DNA from: an uncultured Emergencia sp.
GTDB lineage: Bacteria > Bacillota > Clostridia > Peptostreptococcales > Anaerovoracaceae
Direction: 5' to 3'
NCBI GenBank assembly: GCA_937997955.1
Contig: CALLDR010000116.1
Coordinates: 1-37,409, forward strand
DNA: 37,409 nt
Shown one piece after another: positions 8,118 through 15,204 of the stretch. The stretch's first letter is position 1. Every line of letters begins with the position of its first letter. Both the position numbers and the translations under genes were made by a program. Under the pieces are notes generated by a model, which had not been told where the DNA came from, ran no database searches, and saw only the letters and a list, made by a program, of their open reading frames with translations.

Positions 8118-8786
8118 TTATTTGTCCTCCTTTAACTTGTCATTCTTCGCGCAGTCCTTCGTGCAGTCCTTTGCGCAGTCCTCGGCGCGGTTCTTCGCGT
8201 CATTTTTCGCGCAGTCCTTCGCGATGGAAAGAAAATTCTTCAATATAGTAAGTCCGTCCGGGGTCATGATGGATTCCGGGTGGAACTGCAGGCCGTAGAC
8301 GGGGTATTCTCTGTGTCTGACCGCCATGATCTCTCCGTCCGCCGTTCTGGCTGTGACTTTGAGACAGTCCGGCAGGCTGGCTTCTTCCGCCGCCAGGGAG
8401 TGGTATCGGGCCACGGGCGCTTTTTCCGGCAGTCCGGCAAAGAGGGCGTCGGAGGTGTCAAAGTCGGTCTCCGACTGCTTGCCGTGCATCAGCTCTTTGG
8501 CGTAGGTGACAACGCCGCCGTAGGCCTGACAAATGGCCTGATGGCCCAGGCACACGCCCAGGATAGGATAGTCGGCGCCCAGCTCTTTGATCACGTCCAC
8601 GCAGATGCCGGCATCTTCCGGACGGCCGGGACCTGGGGACAGCACGACAGCCTCCGGCTGAAGCCCTTTGATGTCGCTGACGGTACACGCGTCGTTGCGT
8701 ACGACGTGAAGGTCAGGGTCCAGCTGGCCGATGAGCTGGTACAGGTTGTAGGAAAAGCTGTCGTAGTTGTCGATGAGTAAGATCAT
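8118..8786 (-). CDS. trpG: Anthranilate synthase glutamine amidotransferase component
   Basis: A class I glutamine amidotransferase supplying ammonia to TrpE. I start it at the ATG at 8786 (MILLIDNYDSF), which overlaps the trpE stop in an ATGA. An upstream in-frame ATG at 8849 would add residues with no homology inside trpE. The nucleophile is Cys79 in GVCLGHQAI, and the His/Glu pair is in LQFHPESIMTP. After the catalytic domain the protein carries an unusual Lys/Asp/Cys-rich tail of about 28 residues made of 4-residue repeats (see the 12-bp array at 8139-8222). At 222 residues it is longer than the usual 185-195. Confidence 0.96.
   Translation of the reverse strand: MILLIDNYDSFSYNLYQLIGQLDPDLHVVRNDACTVSDIKGLQPEAVVLSPGPGRPEDAGICVDVIKELGADYPILGVCLGHQAICQAYGGVVTYAKELMHGKQSETDFDTSDALFAGLPEKAPVARYHSLAAEEASLPDCLKVTARTADGEIMAVRHREYPVYGLQFHPESIMTPDGLTILKNFLSIAKDCAKNDAKNRAEDCAKDCTKDCAKNDKLKEDK
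8139..8222 (-). repeat. 12-bp tandem repeat, 7 units, encoding the TrpG tail
   Basis: Seven 12-base units of the form GCGAAGGACTGC on the minus strand run head to tail and encode A-K-D-C, A-K-N-D, A-K-N-R, A-E-D-C, A-K-D-C, T-K-D-C and A-K-N-D. The units differ by a few substitutions but keep length and frame. The array lies between the conserved TrpG domain and its stop codon. Confidence 0.9.
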
Positions 8787-10402
8787 AGGGTTTCCTCCTG
8801 TTCTGCCTGCTGCAGGGCGGTGACTACGGCAGCGGCTTTGTTGATGCATTCGGTATATTCGGTCTCGGGAACGGAGTCGGCCACGATGCCCGCGCCGCTG
8901 CGGACGAAGACTTTGCCGTTCTTCTTGTACGCGATGCGGATGGCGATGCAGGTGTCCAGGTTGCCGGTGAAGTCCAGGTAACCGATGGCTCCGCCGTAGA
9001 TGCCCCGCTTGTTGTTTTCCAGGTCGTTGATCAGCTGGCAGGCTTTGATCTTCGGCGCGCCGGACAGGGTGCCGGCCGGCAAGATGGCGTCGATGGCGTC
9101 CAGGGACGTCTTATCCTCCGCGATTTCACCTCTCACCGTGGAGCCGATGTGCATGACGTGGGAAAACCGTTCGATGGAGTGATATTTTTCTACCTTTACG
9201 CTGCCGAACTTGCTGATCTTGCCGATGTCGTTGCGGCCCAGGTCTACCAGCATGTTGTGTTCCGCCAGCTCCTTTGGGTCCGCCAGCAGCTCTTCCTCCA
9301 GCCTGCGGTCCTCCTCTTCGGTCTTGCCCCGGGGTCTGGTGCCCGCCAGGGGGAAGGTGTGGAGCACGCCGTCTTCCAGCTTGACCAGGGTCTCCGGGGA
9401 AGCGCCCGCCACCTCCATGTCCGTGCCGGAGAAGTAGAACATGTACGGCGACGGGTTGGTGGTGCGAAGGATGCGGTAGGTGTTCAGCAGGCTTCCCTCA
9501 AAGTCGGCCTCCAGCCGGTTGGAAAGGACGATCTGGAAGATATCTCCTTCGTGAATGTGATGCTGGGCCTTTCGTACCATGCCGCAGAAGGTCTCCTGAT
9601 CGAAGAGGGCGCGGAGTTCCGACGTCATCTTGCCGGGCGCTTCCTCTTTGGCCGCGCCGTGGCGAAGCAGGTCTTCCATCTGCTGCAGCTCCAGGACGGC
9701 CCGGTTGTACTCTGTCTCGCAGTCTTCTGGCTTTGATACGGAGATGTTGACGATGAGTATGATCTTCTGGCGGAAGTTGTCAAAGGCGATGACCTTGTCG
9801 AAGAGCATCAGGTCCACGTCCTTGAAGCCTTCGGTGTCTTTGGCGTCCAGCCGCAGAGAGCTTTCCGCGTATTTCAGGTAATCGTAGGAAAAATATCCTA
9901 CCAGGCCGCCGGTGAAGGGCGGCAGGCCCGGGATTTTAGGGCTCCTGTGCTGGTCCAGGATCTGCTTGATATAGGTGCCGGGATGATCGGTCTGCAGGGT
10001 CAGGTCGTTGGCTCTGAGGACGCCGTCCTGGCAGGTGATTTCCAGGTTGGGATCGTAGCCCAGGAAGGTGTAGCGGCCCCATTTCTCGTTGTCGCCCACG
10101 GATTCCAGCATGTAGCAGTGGGCGGATACGTTTTTCAGGATCTGCAGGACCTGGATCGGGGTCCTGATATCGGAAAGGATCTCCTTGGCCACGGGAACGG
10201 CCCGGTATTTGCCGCTTCTGGCGATCTCCTTGATCTCATTTAAAGCAGGTGTCAGTTTTTGATGTTCCATAATCTTGTCGTGCTCCCTTCTTTTGCTGTC
10301 ATAAGCGCTGTCTTGCGCATTGTCTTGCATGTTGTCCTGCGCGTTGTTTTGCGTGTTGTCTTGCGTGTTGTCGCTGTCATCAGCTTGTTCCTTCGAGGAC
10401 AT
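8783..10402 (-). CDS. trpE: Anthranilate synthase component I
   Basis: Chorismate-binding enzyme making anthranilate with TrpG ammonia. The conserved core begins near MEHQKLTPALNEI (ATG at 10270). It includes the feedback-site region (YMLESVGDNEKWGRYTF), FQIVLSNRLEADF, SPSPYMF-like NPSPYMFYF, ASPETLVKL, GTRPRGKTEEED, LVDLGRNDIGK and GTLSGAPKIKA. An in-frame ATG at 10402 adds 44 Gln/Asp/Asn-rich residues encoded by 12-bp repeats. It has GAGGG eight bases upstream, whereas the site for 10270 (GGGAG) is 12 bases away. I give the longer form because trpG carries a similar repeat tail in coding sequence, but 10270 is quite possible. Confidence 0.95.
   Translation of the reverse strand: MSSKEQADDSDNTQDNTQNNAQDNMQDNAQDSAYDSKRREHDKIMEHQKLTPALNEIKEIARSGKYRAVPVAKEILSDIRTPIQVLQILKNVSAHCYMLESVGDNEKWGRYTFLGYDPNLEITCQDGVLRANDLTLQTDHPGTYIKQILDQHRSPKIPGLPPFTGGLVGYFSYDYLKYAESSLRLDAKDTEGFKDVDLMLFDKVIAFDNFRQKIILIVNISVSKPEDCETEYNRAVLELQQMEDLLRHGAAKEEAPGKMTSELRALFDQETFCGMVRKAQHHIHEGDIFQIVLSNRLEADFEGSLLNTYRILRTTNPSPYMFYFSGTDMEVAGASPETLVKLEDGVLHTFPLAGTRPRGKTEEEDRRLEEELLADPKELAEHNMLVDLGRNDIGKISKFGSVKVEKYHSIERFSHVMHIGSTVRGEIAEDKTSLDAIDAILPAGTLSGAPKIKACQLINDLENNKRGIYGGAIGYLDFTGNLDTCIAIRIAYKKNGKVFVRSGAGIVADSVPETEYTECINKAAAVVTALQQAEQEETL
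10295..10372 (-). repeat. 12-bp tandem repeat, about 6.5 units, at the trpE 5' end
   Basis: Units of the form GACAACACGCAA (minus strand) repeat from 10372 down to 10295, reading D-N-T-Q, D-N-T-Q, N-N-A-Q, D-N-M-Q, D-N-A-Q, D-S-A-Y, D-S. The first two units are identical and later ones degenerate. The array lies between the T-box terminator and the conserved start of TrpE. Confidence 0.9.
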
Positions 10403-10755
10403 TAAAAAAGCCCTCGACAGAAACGTAAATTCCTGTCAAGGACGAATAAACAGACTTATCCGCGGTGCCACCTTGATTTACGGCGGTGAGGCCGTACGCT
10501 TAGCAGGGTACCAACATACCCCCGGCAACTGACGTATGCCATCACGTCACAGAATACTGGGCAGCCTCCGCGGCGCAGGAAGGAATCGATGAAATCGTCC
10601 GCCTGTACGCACCGCAGCCGGGCCGCTGTTGACTGTGCCCTCCGTGGTCCATTTGATCACCTGTGTTTCACCCGATTCTCATCATCGCGGGCTCTCTGTA
10701 GAAGCATAATGACCGTTATCTCCACTTCAACGGTTTGGTGTATGGAATTGTGAAT
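10403..10755 (-). ncRNA. Tryptophan T-box leader of the trp operon
   Basis: The transcribed leader contains the conserved T-box AAGGTGGCACCGCG (10474-10461). Its TGGC can pair with a GCCA tRNA end, as expected for the G discriminator of tRNA-Trp. Upstream is a Stem I-like region with an in-loop TGG specifier codon followed by A (10651-10649), pointing to tryptophan. CAAGG beside the T-box can pair with CCTTG near 10441 to form the antiterminator. The same CCTTGACAG otherwise forms the terminator with CTGTCGAGG. A short hairpin ACCGTT/AACGGT (10734-10712) precedes Stem I. Uncharged tRNA-Trp should therefore switch the operon on. Confidence 0.93.
10404..10442 (-). terminator. T-box-controlled terminator before trpE
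   Basis: TCCTTGACAG (10442-10433) pairs with CTGTCGAGGG (10420-10411) and is followed by six T (10409-10404). The ATG at 10402 lies two bases after the T-run. The GAGGG of the stem could be its ribosome site, so the hairpin could block both elongation and translation of the long TrpE form. Confidence 0.88.
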
Positions 10756-10762
10756 TGTATCC

Positions 10763-10791
10763 ATGATAACGCAAAGTTTTTTGTTTGTCAA
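10763..10791 (-). promoter_or_regulatory. Sigma-A promoter of the trp operon
   Basis: A perfect -35 TTGACA (10791-10786) and a TATCAT -10 (10768-10763) are separated by exactly 17 bases on the minus strand. Transcription should begin near 10756, just before the T-box leader. Confidence 0.85.
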
Positions 10792-10877
10792 TAGGAAAAA
10801 GGAAATTGTTTTTTGGTGTTTTGAAACAAATACAAGATGAGGGAGACGATTAGAAGAAGGGATAATACACTTTTTCC

Positions 10878-10906
10878 TTGACGATAATTCGGTCAACCGA
10901 TATAAT
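10878..10906 (+). promoter_or_regulatory. Promoter with internal operator for the HTH/nucleotidyltransferase module
   Basis: TTGACG (10878-10883) and TATAAT (10901-10906) are 17 bases apart. The spacer holds the dyad TCGGT-CA-ACCGA (10889-10900). A repressor bound there would block RNA polymerase directly, and the HTH protein encoded next is the obvious candidate. Confidence 0.8.
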
Positions 10907-10930
10907 GAGTTTAAAAGAGAGGATGAAAAA

Positions 10931-11515
10931 ATGATTATCAATGAATTGTTAGAGCAAAGGGGAATGACGAAATATAAACTGAGCAAACAAAGCGGTGTGC
11001 CACATGCAACGATTTCGGATATCTGCAGTGGCAAAGCCCGTCTGGAGAAGTGTTCAGCTTTGACATTATATAAAATAGCAAAAGTGCTGGATGTAAGTGT
11101 GGATTTTCTGTTAGAGGAATCGATGAAGGAAAACGGAATGGCAGAGAGACCTTCTTTTGACGTATTTAAAAGCAATATTTGCCACTATGTGAAAGATAAG
11201 GGGGATATCCAGTTTATCATTGAAACACTGGAGCGCGATGAGATCGGAGCGTTGTTTCGACAGAAATGGTATTTGGAGTCATTTTATTTGCTGGGAATGG
11301 TTGATTACCTCTCCCGCATTAACGATATCCCGCTCTGTACCAATTATAACGACATCCGCAGCTGTAGGCTGGAGCATGCAGTGTATCCTTCTGGTGCAGT
11401 GCTGTCAGATGCGGCCTTTGGGACAGAACAGTATAAACGAGATTGCCTTGCGCATGCGATTCCTGAATTTCTGAATTTCAATATCGTGGAAAGTGAGATA
11501 AGAGATGTCTATTAA
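10931..11515 (+). CDS. XRE-family HTH protein, probable antitoxin/repressor
   Basis: A 194-residue protein with an N-terminal Cro/CI-type helix-turn-helix (residues 1-63, with LSKQSGVPHATISDICSGKA as the recognition part) and a helical C-terminal part of about 130 residues that I do not recognise. The start at 10931 has an AGAGGATG site. It overlaps the following nucleotidyltransferase gene by 11 bases, the layout of antitoxin-toxin pairs. A 12-bp dyad inside its own promoter spacer suggests autoregulation. The region is visibly more A+T-rich than the flanking trp and sigma genes, suggesting recent acquisition. Confidence 0.8.
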   Translation: MIINELLEQRGMTKYKLSKQSGVPHATISDICSGKARLEKCSALTLYKIAKVLDVSVDFLLEESMKENGMAERPSFDVFKSNICHYVKDKGDIQFIIETLERDEIGALFRQKWYLESFYLLGMVDYLSRINDIPLCTNYNDIRSCRLEHAVYPSGAVLSDAAFGTEQYKRDCLAHAIPEFLNFNIVESEIRDVY

Positions 11516-12212
11516 CTATGGATTTACAAAGGATAATCTGGATCAATGCCTGAAAGCGTTAGCGAAAGAGTATCGCAAATTAAGCGGGACAGCTATGCCT
11601 GCTGAAATTATTTTAATTGGAGGCGCATCAATACTGGTGAATTACGGTTTTAGAGAAATGACCTATGATATTGATGCTGTGATTCAGGCAGCCTCGACGA
11701 TGAAGGAAGCGATCAACCATGTGGGAGATACAATGGGACTGCCTAATGGATGGCTCAATTCCGATTTCAAACGTACAAAATCCTATTCGCCGAAACTGGC
11801 CGCATATTCTGTTTACTATAAGACGTTCTCTCATATTCTGACTGTCCGTACAGTATCAGCTGAATATCTGGTTGCGATGAAATTGATGTCGGGCAGAACG
11901 TATAAGCATGATATTTCAGATATCATAGGGATTCTGCATGAACAAAAGAAAATGGGGAAGGAACTGACCTTTAAGCATATTGATACGGCGGTCTGCAATC
12001 TTTATGATGACTGGCGTGCCTTGCCAGAAAACGCAAAATCACTGATATCAAATATTTTGGAGAGTACGAATCTGGGAAAATTATATGAGCTGTATCAGAT
12101 AGAGGAAAAAGAAAACAGAGCTCTTCTGATCGATTTTGAGAAAAAATATCTGAATATCGCCAATGAAGGTAATATAAATGATATTTTAAGCGCACTGAAG
12201 AAAAAGCTATAA
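11505..12212 (+). CDS. Nucleotidyltransferase-fold protein (DUF6036/AbiEii-like), probable toxin
   Basis: A 235-residue protein with the minimal nucleotidyltransferase motif: GGAS at residues 39-42, then YDIDAVI with the acidic pair D55/D57. A further helical part carries a conserved-looking AEYLVAMKLMSGRTYKHDISDIIGIL segment (a K-L-x-x-x-R-x-K-D-x-x-D pattern typical of AbiEii/DUF6036 proteins). Such enzymes act as toxins that modify RNA or protein and are neutralised by a co-encoded HTH partner. Here that would be the overlapping upstream gene. Residues 1-30 are helical. Toxin function is inferred from family and context, and the target cannot be told from sequence. Confidence 0.75.
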   Translation: MSINYGFTKDNLDQCLKALAKEYRKLSGTAMPAEIILIGGASILVNYGFREMTYDIDAVIQAASTMKEAINHVGDTMGLPNGWLNSDFKRTKSYSPKLAAYSVYYKTFSHILTVRTVSAEYLVAMKLMSGRTYKHDISDIIGILHEQKKMGKELTFKHIDTAVCNLYDDWRALPENAKSLISNILESTNLGKLYELYQIEEKENRALLIDFEKKYLNIANEGNINDILSALKKKL

Positions 12213-12237
12213 ATTGATCCATCTAAATCGAGATATA

Positions 12238-12283
12238 GAAAGCACCTCTATTTACCGACTGGCAGTAAATATGAGGTGCTTTC
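12238..12283. terminator. Long inverted repeat between convergent genes, possible terminator
   Basis: GAAAGCACCTC (12238-12248) pairs perfectly with GAGGTGCTTTC (12273-12283), and the inner TATTTAC/GTAAAT extends the stem. No long T-run follows on either strand, so terminator strength is uncertain. It sits between the converging nucleotidyltransferase and anti-sigma genes. Confidence 0.55.
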
Positions 12284-12321
12284 CCTGCAAGGGGCAAATT
12301 AAATCATGTCTCTTCTCTGAT

Positions 12322-13092
12322 TTATTCCAAAATCGTCACTTTTTCTTTCGCCAGATCTTTGATCTTGATCTTAACGCTTTTATCGCCGAACATGACGAGG
12401 AAATAGCTGTCGTCGGTGATCGTTATCGGCTTGCCGGTGTTATTGTTGTAGACGGTATTTTCATCGATAAAGGTATAGCCGTAGTAAGCGTTTTTCCGTA
12501 ACGGCGTGGTGAACGGATTTTTGCGGGTGGCGACCAGCTCAACACATTCATCGGAATCGTCGGCCTCCTCTGCAGAGCTGAACACGCCGGCATAGCTTGA
12601 CAGTACGATGTTTTTATCCTTCGCGGAAAAGATCAGGTCCGCCACGTCACCGTTCATCTCACAGGTGATCGTTACATCGTCAAAATCCGGCGCCCAGCTG
12701 TGGGTGAAATAGAGGGTGCAGCCGCCGAAGACCAGCGCGCAGGCCAGCACAGCAAGAAGGATATTTCTCCACATCTTCTTTTTCAGCTTGCGGAAAGGCT
12801 TGATGTCGTGGGCCCTGCTGTCTGCGCCGGCGGCATTCCCGCCTGCGGCCGCCGCGCCGGCTAAGCTGGTGGCGTCCGCTTCCGCGCTCATCTCCGAGGC
12901 GTACCTGCGGCAGTCAGCGCAGGATTTTAAATGGTCCTCCACCAGCTGATTGCTGACGGGACTGGTCAGCTTTTCCATATAGCTCGGGAGCAGGTCCCTG
13001 ATCACTTCACATTTCATTTCACATTTTGCTTCATATTTCACTTCATGTTTCAATTCATGGTTTTCATTTCTCTCGTTTTTCATTCCTGTCAC
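12322..13092 (-). CDS. Zinc-finger anti-sigma factor (zf-HC2), single-pass membrane protein
   Basis: A 256-residue membrane regulator. The cytosolic N-terminal zf-HC2 domain has the zinc motif H54-x3-C58-x2-C61, which binds and inhibits ECF sigma factors. An Ala/Gly-rich linker follows, then one membrane helix (about 111-130) and an outside domain of about 125 residues with no recognised fold. Residues 11-30 are five 4-residue repeats (NHEL, KHEV, KYEA, KCEM, KCEV) encoded by a 12-bp array. The start at 13092 is GTG, directly after the sigma stop. An ATG at 13083 is an alternative. It is encoded immediately after its sigma factor, the normal arrangement. Confidence 0.88.
   Translation of the reverse strand: MTGMKNERNENHELKHEVKYEAKCEMKCEVIRDLLPSYMEKLTSPVSNQLVEDHLKSCADCRRYASEMSAEADATSLAGAAAAGGNAAGADSRAHDIKPFRKLKKKMWRNILLAVLACALVFGGCTLYFTHSWAPDFDDVTITCEMNGDVADLIFSAKDKNIVLSSYAGVFSSAEEADDSDECVELVATRKNPFTTPLRKNAYYGYTFIDENTVYNNNTGKPITITDDSYFLVMFGDKSVKIKIKDLAKEKVTILE
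13003..13062 (-). repeat. 12-bp tandem repeat, 5 units, in the anti-sigma N-terminus
   Basis: Five 12-base units related to AAATGTGAAGTG encode N-H-E-L, K-H-E-V, K-Y-E-A, K-C-E-M and K-C-E-V directly before the zf-HC2 domain. Unit length and frame are kept while bases drift. Confidence 0.88.
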
Positions 13093-13578
13093 CTATCCTC
13101 TCATGATTTTCTGTTTCGCGCGGTAGAATGTGACCCGCGCCCAGTTTTCCGTTCTTCCGACGATGTCGCCGATCTCAGCAAAGGAGAAGGCGCCGGTCAG
13201 TCTCAGCAGCACCACTTCTTTCTCCGTTTCCGACAACACGTGGATCTTTCGGAACAGCTCCATCTTTTCGTCTTTGATGGAAACCCTTTGCTCCGGTGTG
13301 GCCGTATCCGAAGCCATAGCCGCTTCTTCCACCTCGGACAAAGGCTCCGTGCCCCGGCGTCTGCGCCTGTCAAGCTCCTGGTACCAAAGGTGCTTGGCGA
13401 TCTGACAAAGCCAGGTGGAGATCTTGCAGGATCCGTCGTATTTATTCGCGCCGCGCACCGCCTGATAAAAGGTCTCCTGAGTCAGCTCCTCCGCAGTGTG
13501 TTCCTCCATGCACAAAGTCATCAGAAACTTGAATACGTACTGCGCGTAGTCCCTGTAGACCAGATCCATGTTCAGCAT
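13093..13578 (-). CDS. ECF-type RNA polymerase sigma factor
   Basis: A 161-residue group IV sigma factor. Region 2 (about 5-70) includes EELTQETFYQAVRGANKYDGSCKISTWL, the -10 recognition and core-binding part. Region 4 (about 105-160) has LSETEKEVVLLRLTGAFSFAEIGDIVGRTENWARVTFYRAKQKI, the -35 binding HTH. There is no region 3, as expected. The ATG at 13578 has GAGAGGTGATGAA upstream. The next gene is its membrane anti-sigma factor. An ECF-like promoter just upstream suggests it transcribes its own operon. Confidence 0.94.
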   Translation of the reverse strand: MLNMDLVYRDYAQYVFKFLMTLCMEEHTAEELTQETFYQAVRGANKYDGSCKISTWLCQIAKHLWYQELDRRRRRGTEPLSEVEEAAMASDTATPEQRVSIKDEKMELFRKIHVLSETEKEVVLLRLTGAFSFAEIGDIVGRTENWARVTFYRAKQKIMRG

Positions 13579-13602
13579 TTCATCACCTCTCTTTGTCCAT
13601 AT

Positions 13603-13628
13603 ATCGCCTGAGGGACGATTTCGTTACA
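13603..13628 (-). promoter_or_regulatory. ECF-sigma-type promoter of the sigma/anti-sigma operon
   Basis: TGTAAC (13628-13623) and CGAT (13606-13603) are separated by 16 bases on the minus strand. This resembles ECF promoters with an AAC motif at -35 and CGT/CGA at -10, such as Bacillus SigX/SigW sites. It lies 25 bases before the sigma start codon, consistent with autoregulation. Confidence 0.65.
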
Positions 13629-13694
13629 GGAAATTTTAAAAAAAAGTGAAAGTGTTTCATCGCTCTAATTGTCAAACGCACTTCCGCGCTTCCG

Positions 13695-13745
13695 AAAAAA
13701 ACTGCCGCTCCGGATCGTGTCTGCAAAAGCGGCCCGGAGCAGCAG
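13695..13745 (-). terminator. Terminator of the uracil/xanthine permease gene
   Basis: On the minus strand CTGCTGCTCCGG pairs with CCGGAGCGGCAG (one mismatch) across a 20-base loop, followed by seven T (13701-13695). It starts 25 bases after the permease stop. Confidence 0.9.
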
Positions 13746-13769
13746 GTATCAAACGATTTACAGCTTAAC

Positions 13770-15083
13770 TTACAGCTTAAAGGTCTGGAACTTTTCTACC
13801 GTTCCTTCCTCTTCTTTGAATTCATAGTCATTTCCCGGCAGGATGGCGTTGGCCGCGATGCCTACGATGGCCGCGATGGCAAGGCCGGACAGGGTGATGA
13901 CAGTGTCCGCTGCGGCGAAGGAGATTCCGCCTATGGTGTTGAAGCCCAGGGCGCAGACCAGAATCAGCGCGGCTATGATGGTGTTTCTGGACTTTGTGAA
14001 ATCCACCTGATTCTCCACCACGTTGCGGATACCGATGGCGGAGATCATACCGTAGAGGATCAGAGATACGCCGCCGATGATGGCCGCCGGAATGGCCGTG
14101 ATGATAAAGCTGATCTTCGGTATGAAGGAAAGCAGAATGGCGAAGCAGGCCGCGATGCGAATGACGCGGGGATCGTAGATCTTCGTCAGAGCCAGCACGC
14201 CGGTGTTCTCTCCATAGGTGGTGTTGGCCGGGCCTCCGAAAGCGGAAGAGAGGCAGGTTGCAAGGCCGTCGCCCAGCAGAGTCCTGTGCAGGCCGGGGTT
14301 GGCGATGTAGTTTTGACCGGTGGTGGCGCCGATGGCGGAAATGTCGCCGATATGCTCCATCATGGTCGCCAGAGCGATAGGCATGATGGTGATGACGGCG
14401 CTGACGTCAAATTTCATCACAGTCAGCGGAGGCATGCCCAGCATCGGCTGTTCAGAAATGGCCGAAAGGTCAACAGCGCCTATGACGATGGCCACGATGT
14501 AGCTGACCACCACGCCCAGGATAATCGGAATGATCTTCGCCATGCCGCGACCCCAGATGTTGAAGATGATAATGGTCAGAAGAGCGATCAGCGCCAGAAG
14601 CCAGTTGGTCTGGCAGTTGGTGATGGCCGTTGGCGCCAGGATCAGGCCGATGGAAATGATGATCGGCCCGGTGACCACAGGAGGAAAGAACCGTATGACC
14701 CGCTTCGCGCCGAAGGCTTTGATCAGGGCCGCCATGACAGCGTAGACCAGGCCGGCCGCAAAGACGCCTCCGCAGGCATATGGCAGCATTTCCGCGTTTG
14801 GCTGTCCGTCGATCATAGGAGCCACCGCGGCGTAGCCTCCGAGAAAAGCAAAAGATGAGCCCAGAAAGGCAGGAACCTTTCCCTTGGTCAGAAGATGGAA
14901 CAGCAGCGTGCCCAGGCCGGCCATCAAAAGGGTGGTGGCTACGTCTAGGCCTGTCAGAATCGGCACCAGCACCGTAGCGCCGAACATGGCAAAAGTATGC
15001 TGCAGGCCCAGAATCAGCATCTTCGGGACGCCCAGCCTGGTGGCGTCGTAAATTCCGTCGTGGTTGACGTCGTGATTGGTCAT
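13770..15083 (-). CDS. NCS2-family uracil/xanthine permease
   Basis: A 437-residue transporter with about 14 membrane segments. NCS2 features are GLQHTFAMFGATVLVPILTGL near the N-terminus, FLGSSFAFLGGY (substrate-contact TM3), MMEHIGDISAIGATTGQN (the E-H/G-D motif of TM8), and GLATCLSSAFGGPANTTYGENTGVLALTKI (the N-T-T/Q-N-x-G signature). It imports uracil or a purine base with protons, and the sequence resembles uracil permeases more than xanthine ones. I start at ATG 15083, which has AAGGAGG nine bases upstream. Longer frames to 15206 run through its promoter. It stands alone between terminators. Confidence 0.9.
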   Translation of the reverse strand: MTNHDVNHDGIYDATRLGVPKMLILGLQHTFAMFGATVLVPILTGLDVATTLLMAGLGTLLFHLLTKGKVPAFLGSSFAFLGGYAAVAPMIDGQPNAEMLPYACGGVFAAGLVYAVMAALIKAFGAKRVIRFFPPVVTGPIIISIGLILAPTAITNCQTNWLLALIALLTIIIFNIWGRGMAKIIPIILGVVVSYIVAIVIGAVDLSAISEQPMLGMPPLTVMKFDVSAVITIMPIALATMMEHIGDISAIGATTGQNYIANPGLHRTLLGDGLATCLSSAFGGPANTTYGENTGVLALTKIYDPRVIRIAACFAILLSFIPKISFIITAIPAAIIGGVSLILYGMISAIGIRNVVENQVDFTKSRNTIIAALILVCALGFNTIGGISFAAADTVITLSGLAIAAIVGIAANAILPGNDYEFKEEEGTVEKFQTFKL

Positions 15084-15132
15084 GTGTTGAATCCTCCTTG
15101 AATCATAACATATAGAAAAACTTACTCTGTCC

Positions 15133-15161
15133 ATTATATCATTCCCCCGCGCAAAAGGCCA
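15133..15161 (-). promoter_or_regulatory. Extended -10 promoter of the permease gene
   Basis: The minus strand carries TGATATAAT (15141-15133), an extended -10, with a poor -35 (TGGCCT, 15161-15156) at 17-base spacing. The start would be near 15126, about 40 bases before the ATG and downstream of the hairpin element. Confidence 0.65.
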
Positions 15162-15162
15162 T

Positions 15163-15204
15163 AAAAAAAGTGTGCATGACAGAGGAAAAGCCTCCTGTGC
15201 ACAC
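15163..15204 (-). terminator. Strong minus-strand terminator of an intergenic transcript
   Basis: On the minus strand GTGTGCA (15204-15198) pairs with TGCACAC (15176-15170), with an inner AGG/CCT stem, and is followed by seven T (15169-15163). The permease promoter lies after it, so it must end a separate transcript or be part of the hairpin-rich element next to it. Confidence 0.8.

Noticed and set aside
7082..8248. 388-codon open frame on the plus strand over trpD
   Set aside because: It is the reverse of trpD and the trpG tail. TrpD motifs are perfect on the other strand.
8787..8849. Longer TrpG start at 8849
   Set aside because: The added residues lie within trpE and have no homology. 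The ATGA-coupled ATG at 8786 gives the usual MILLIDNYDSF start.
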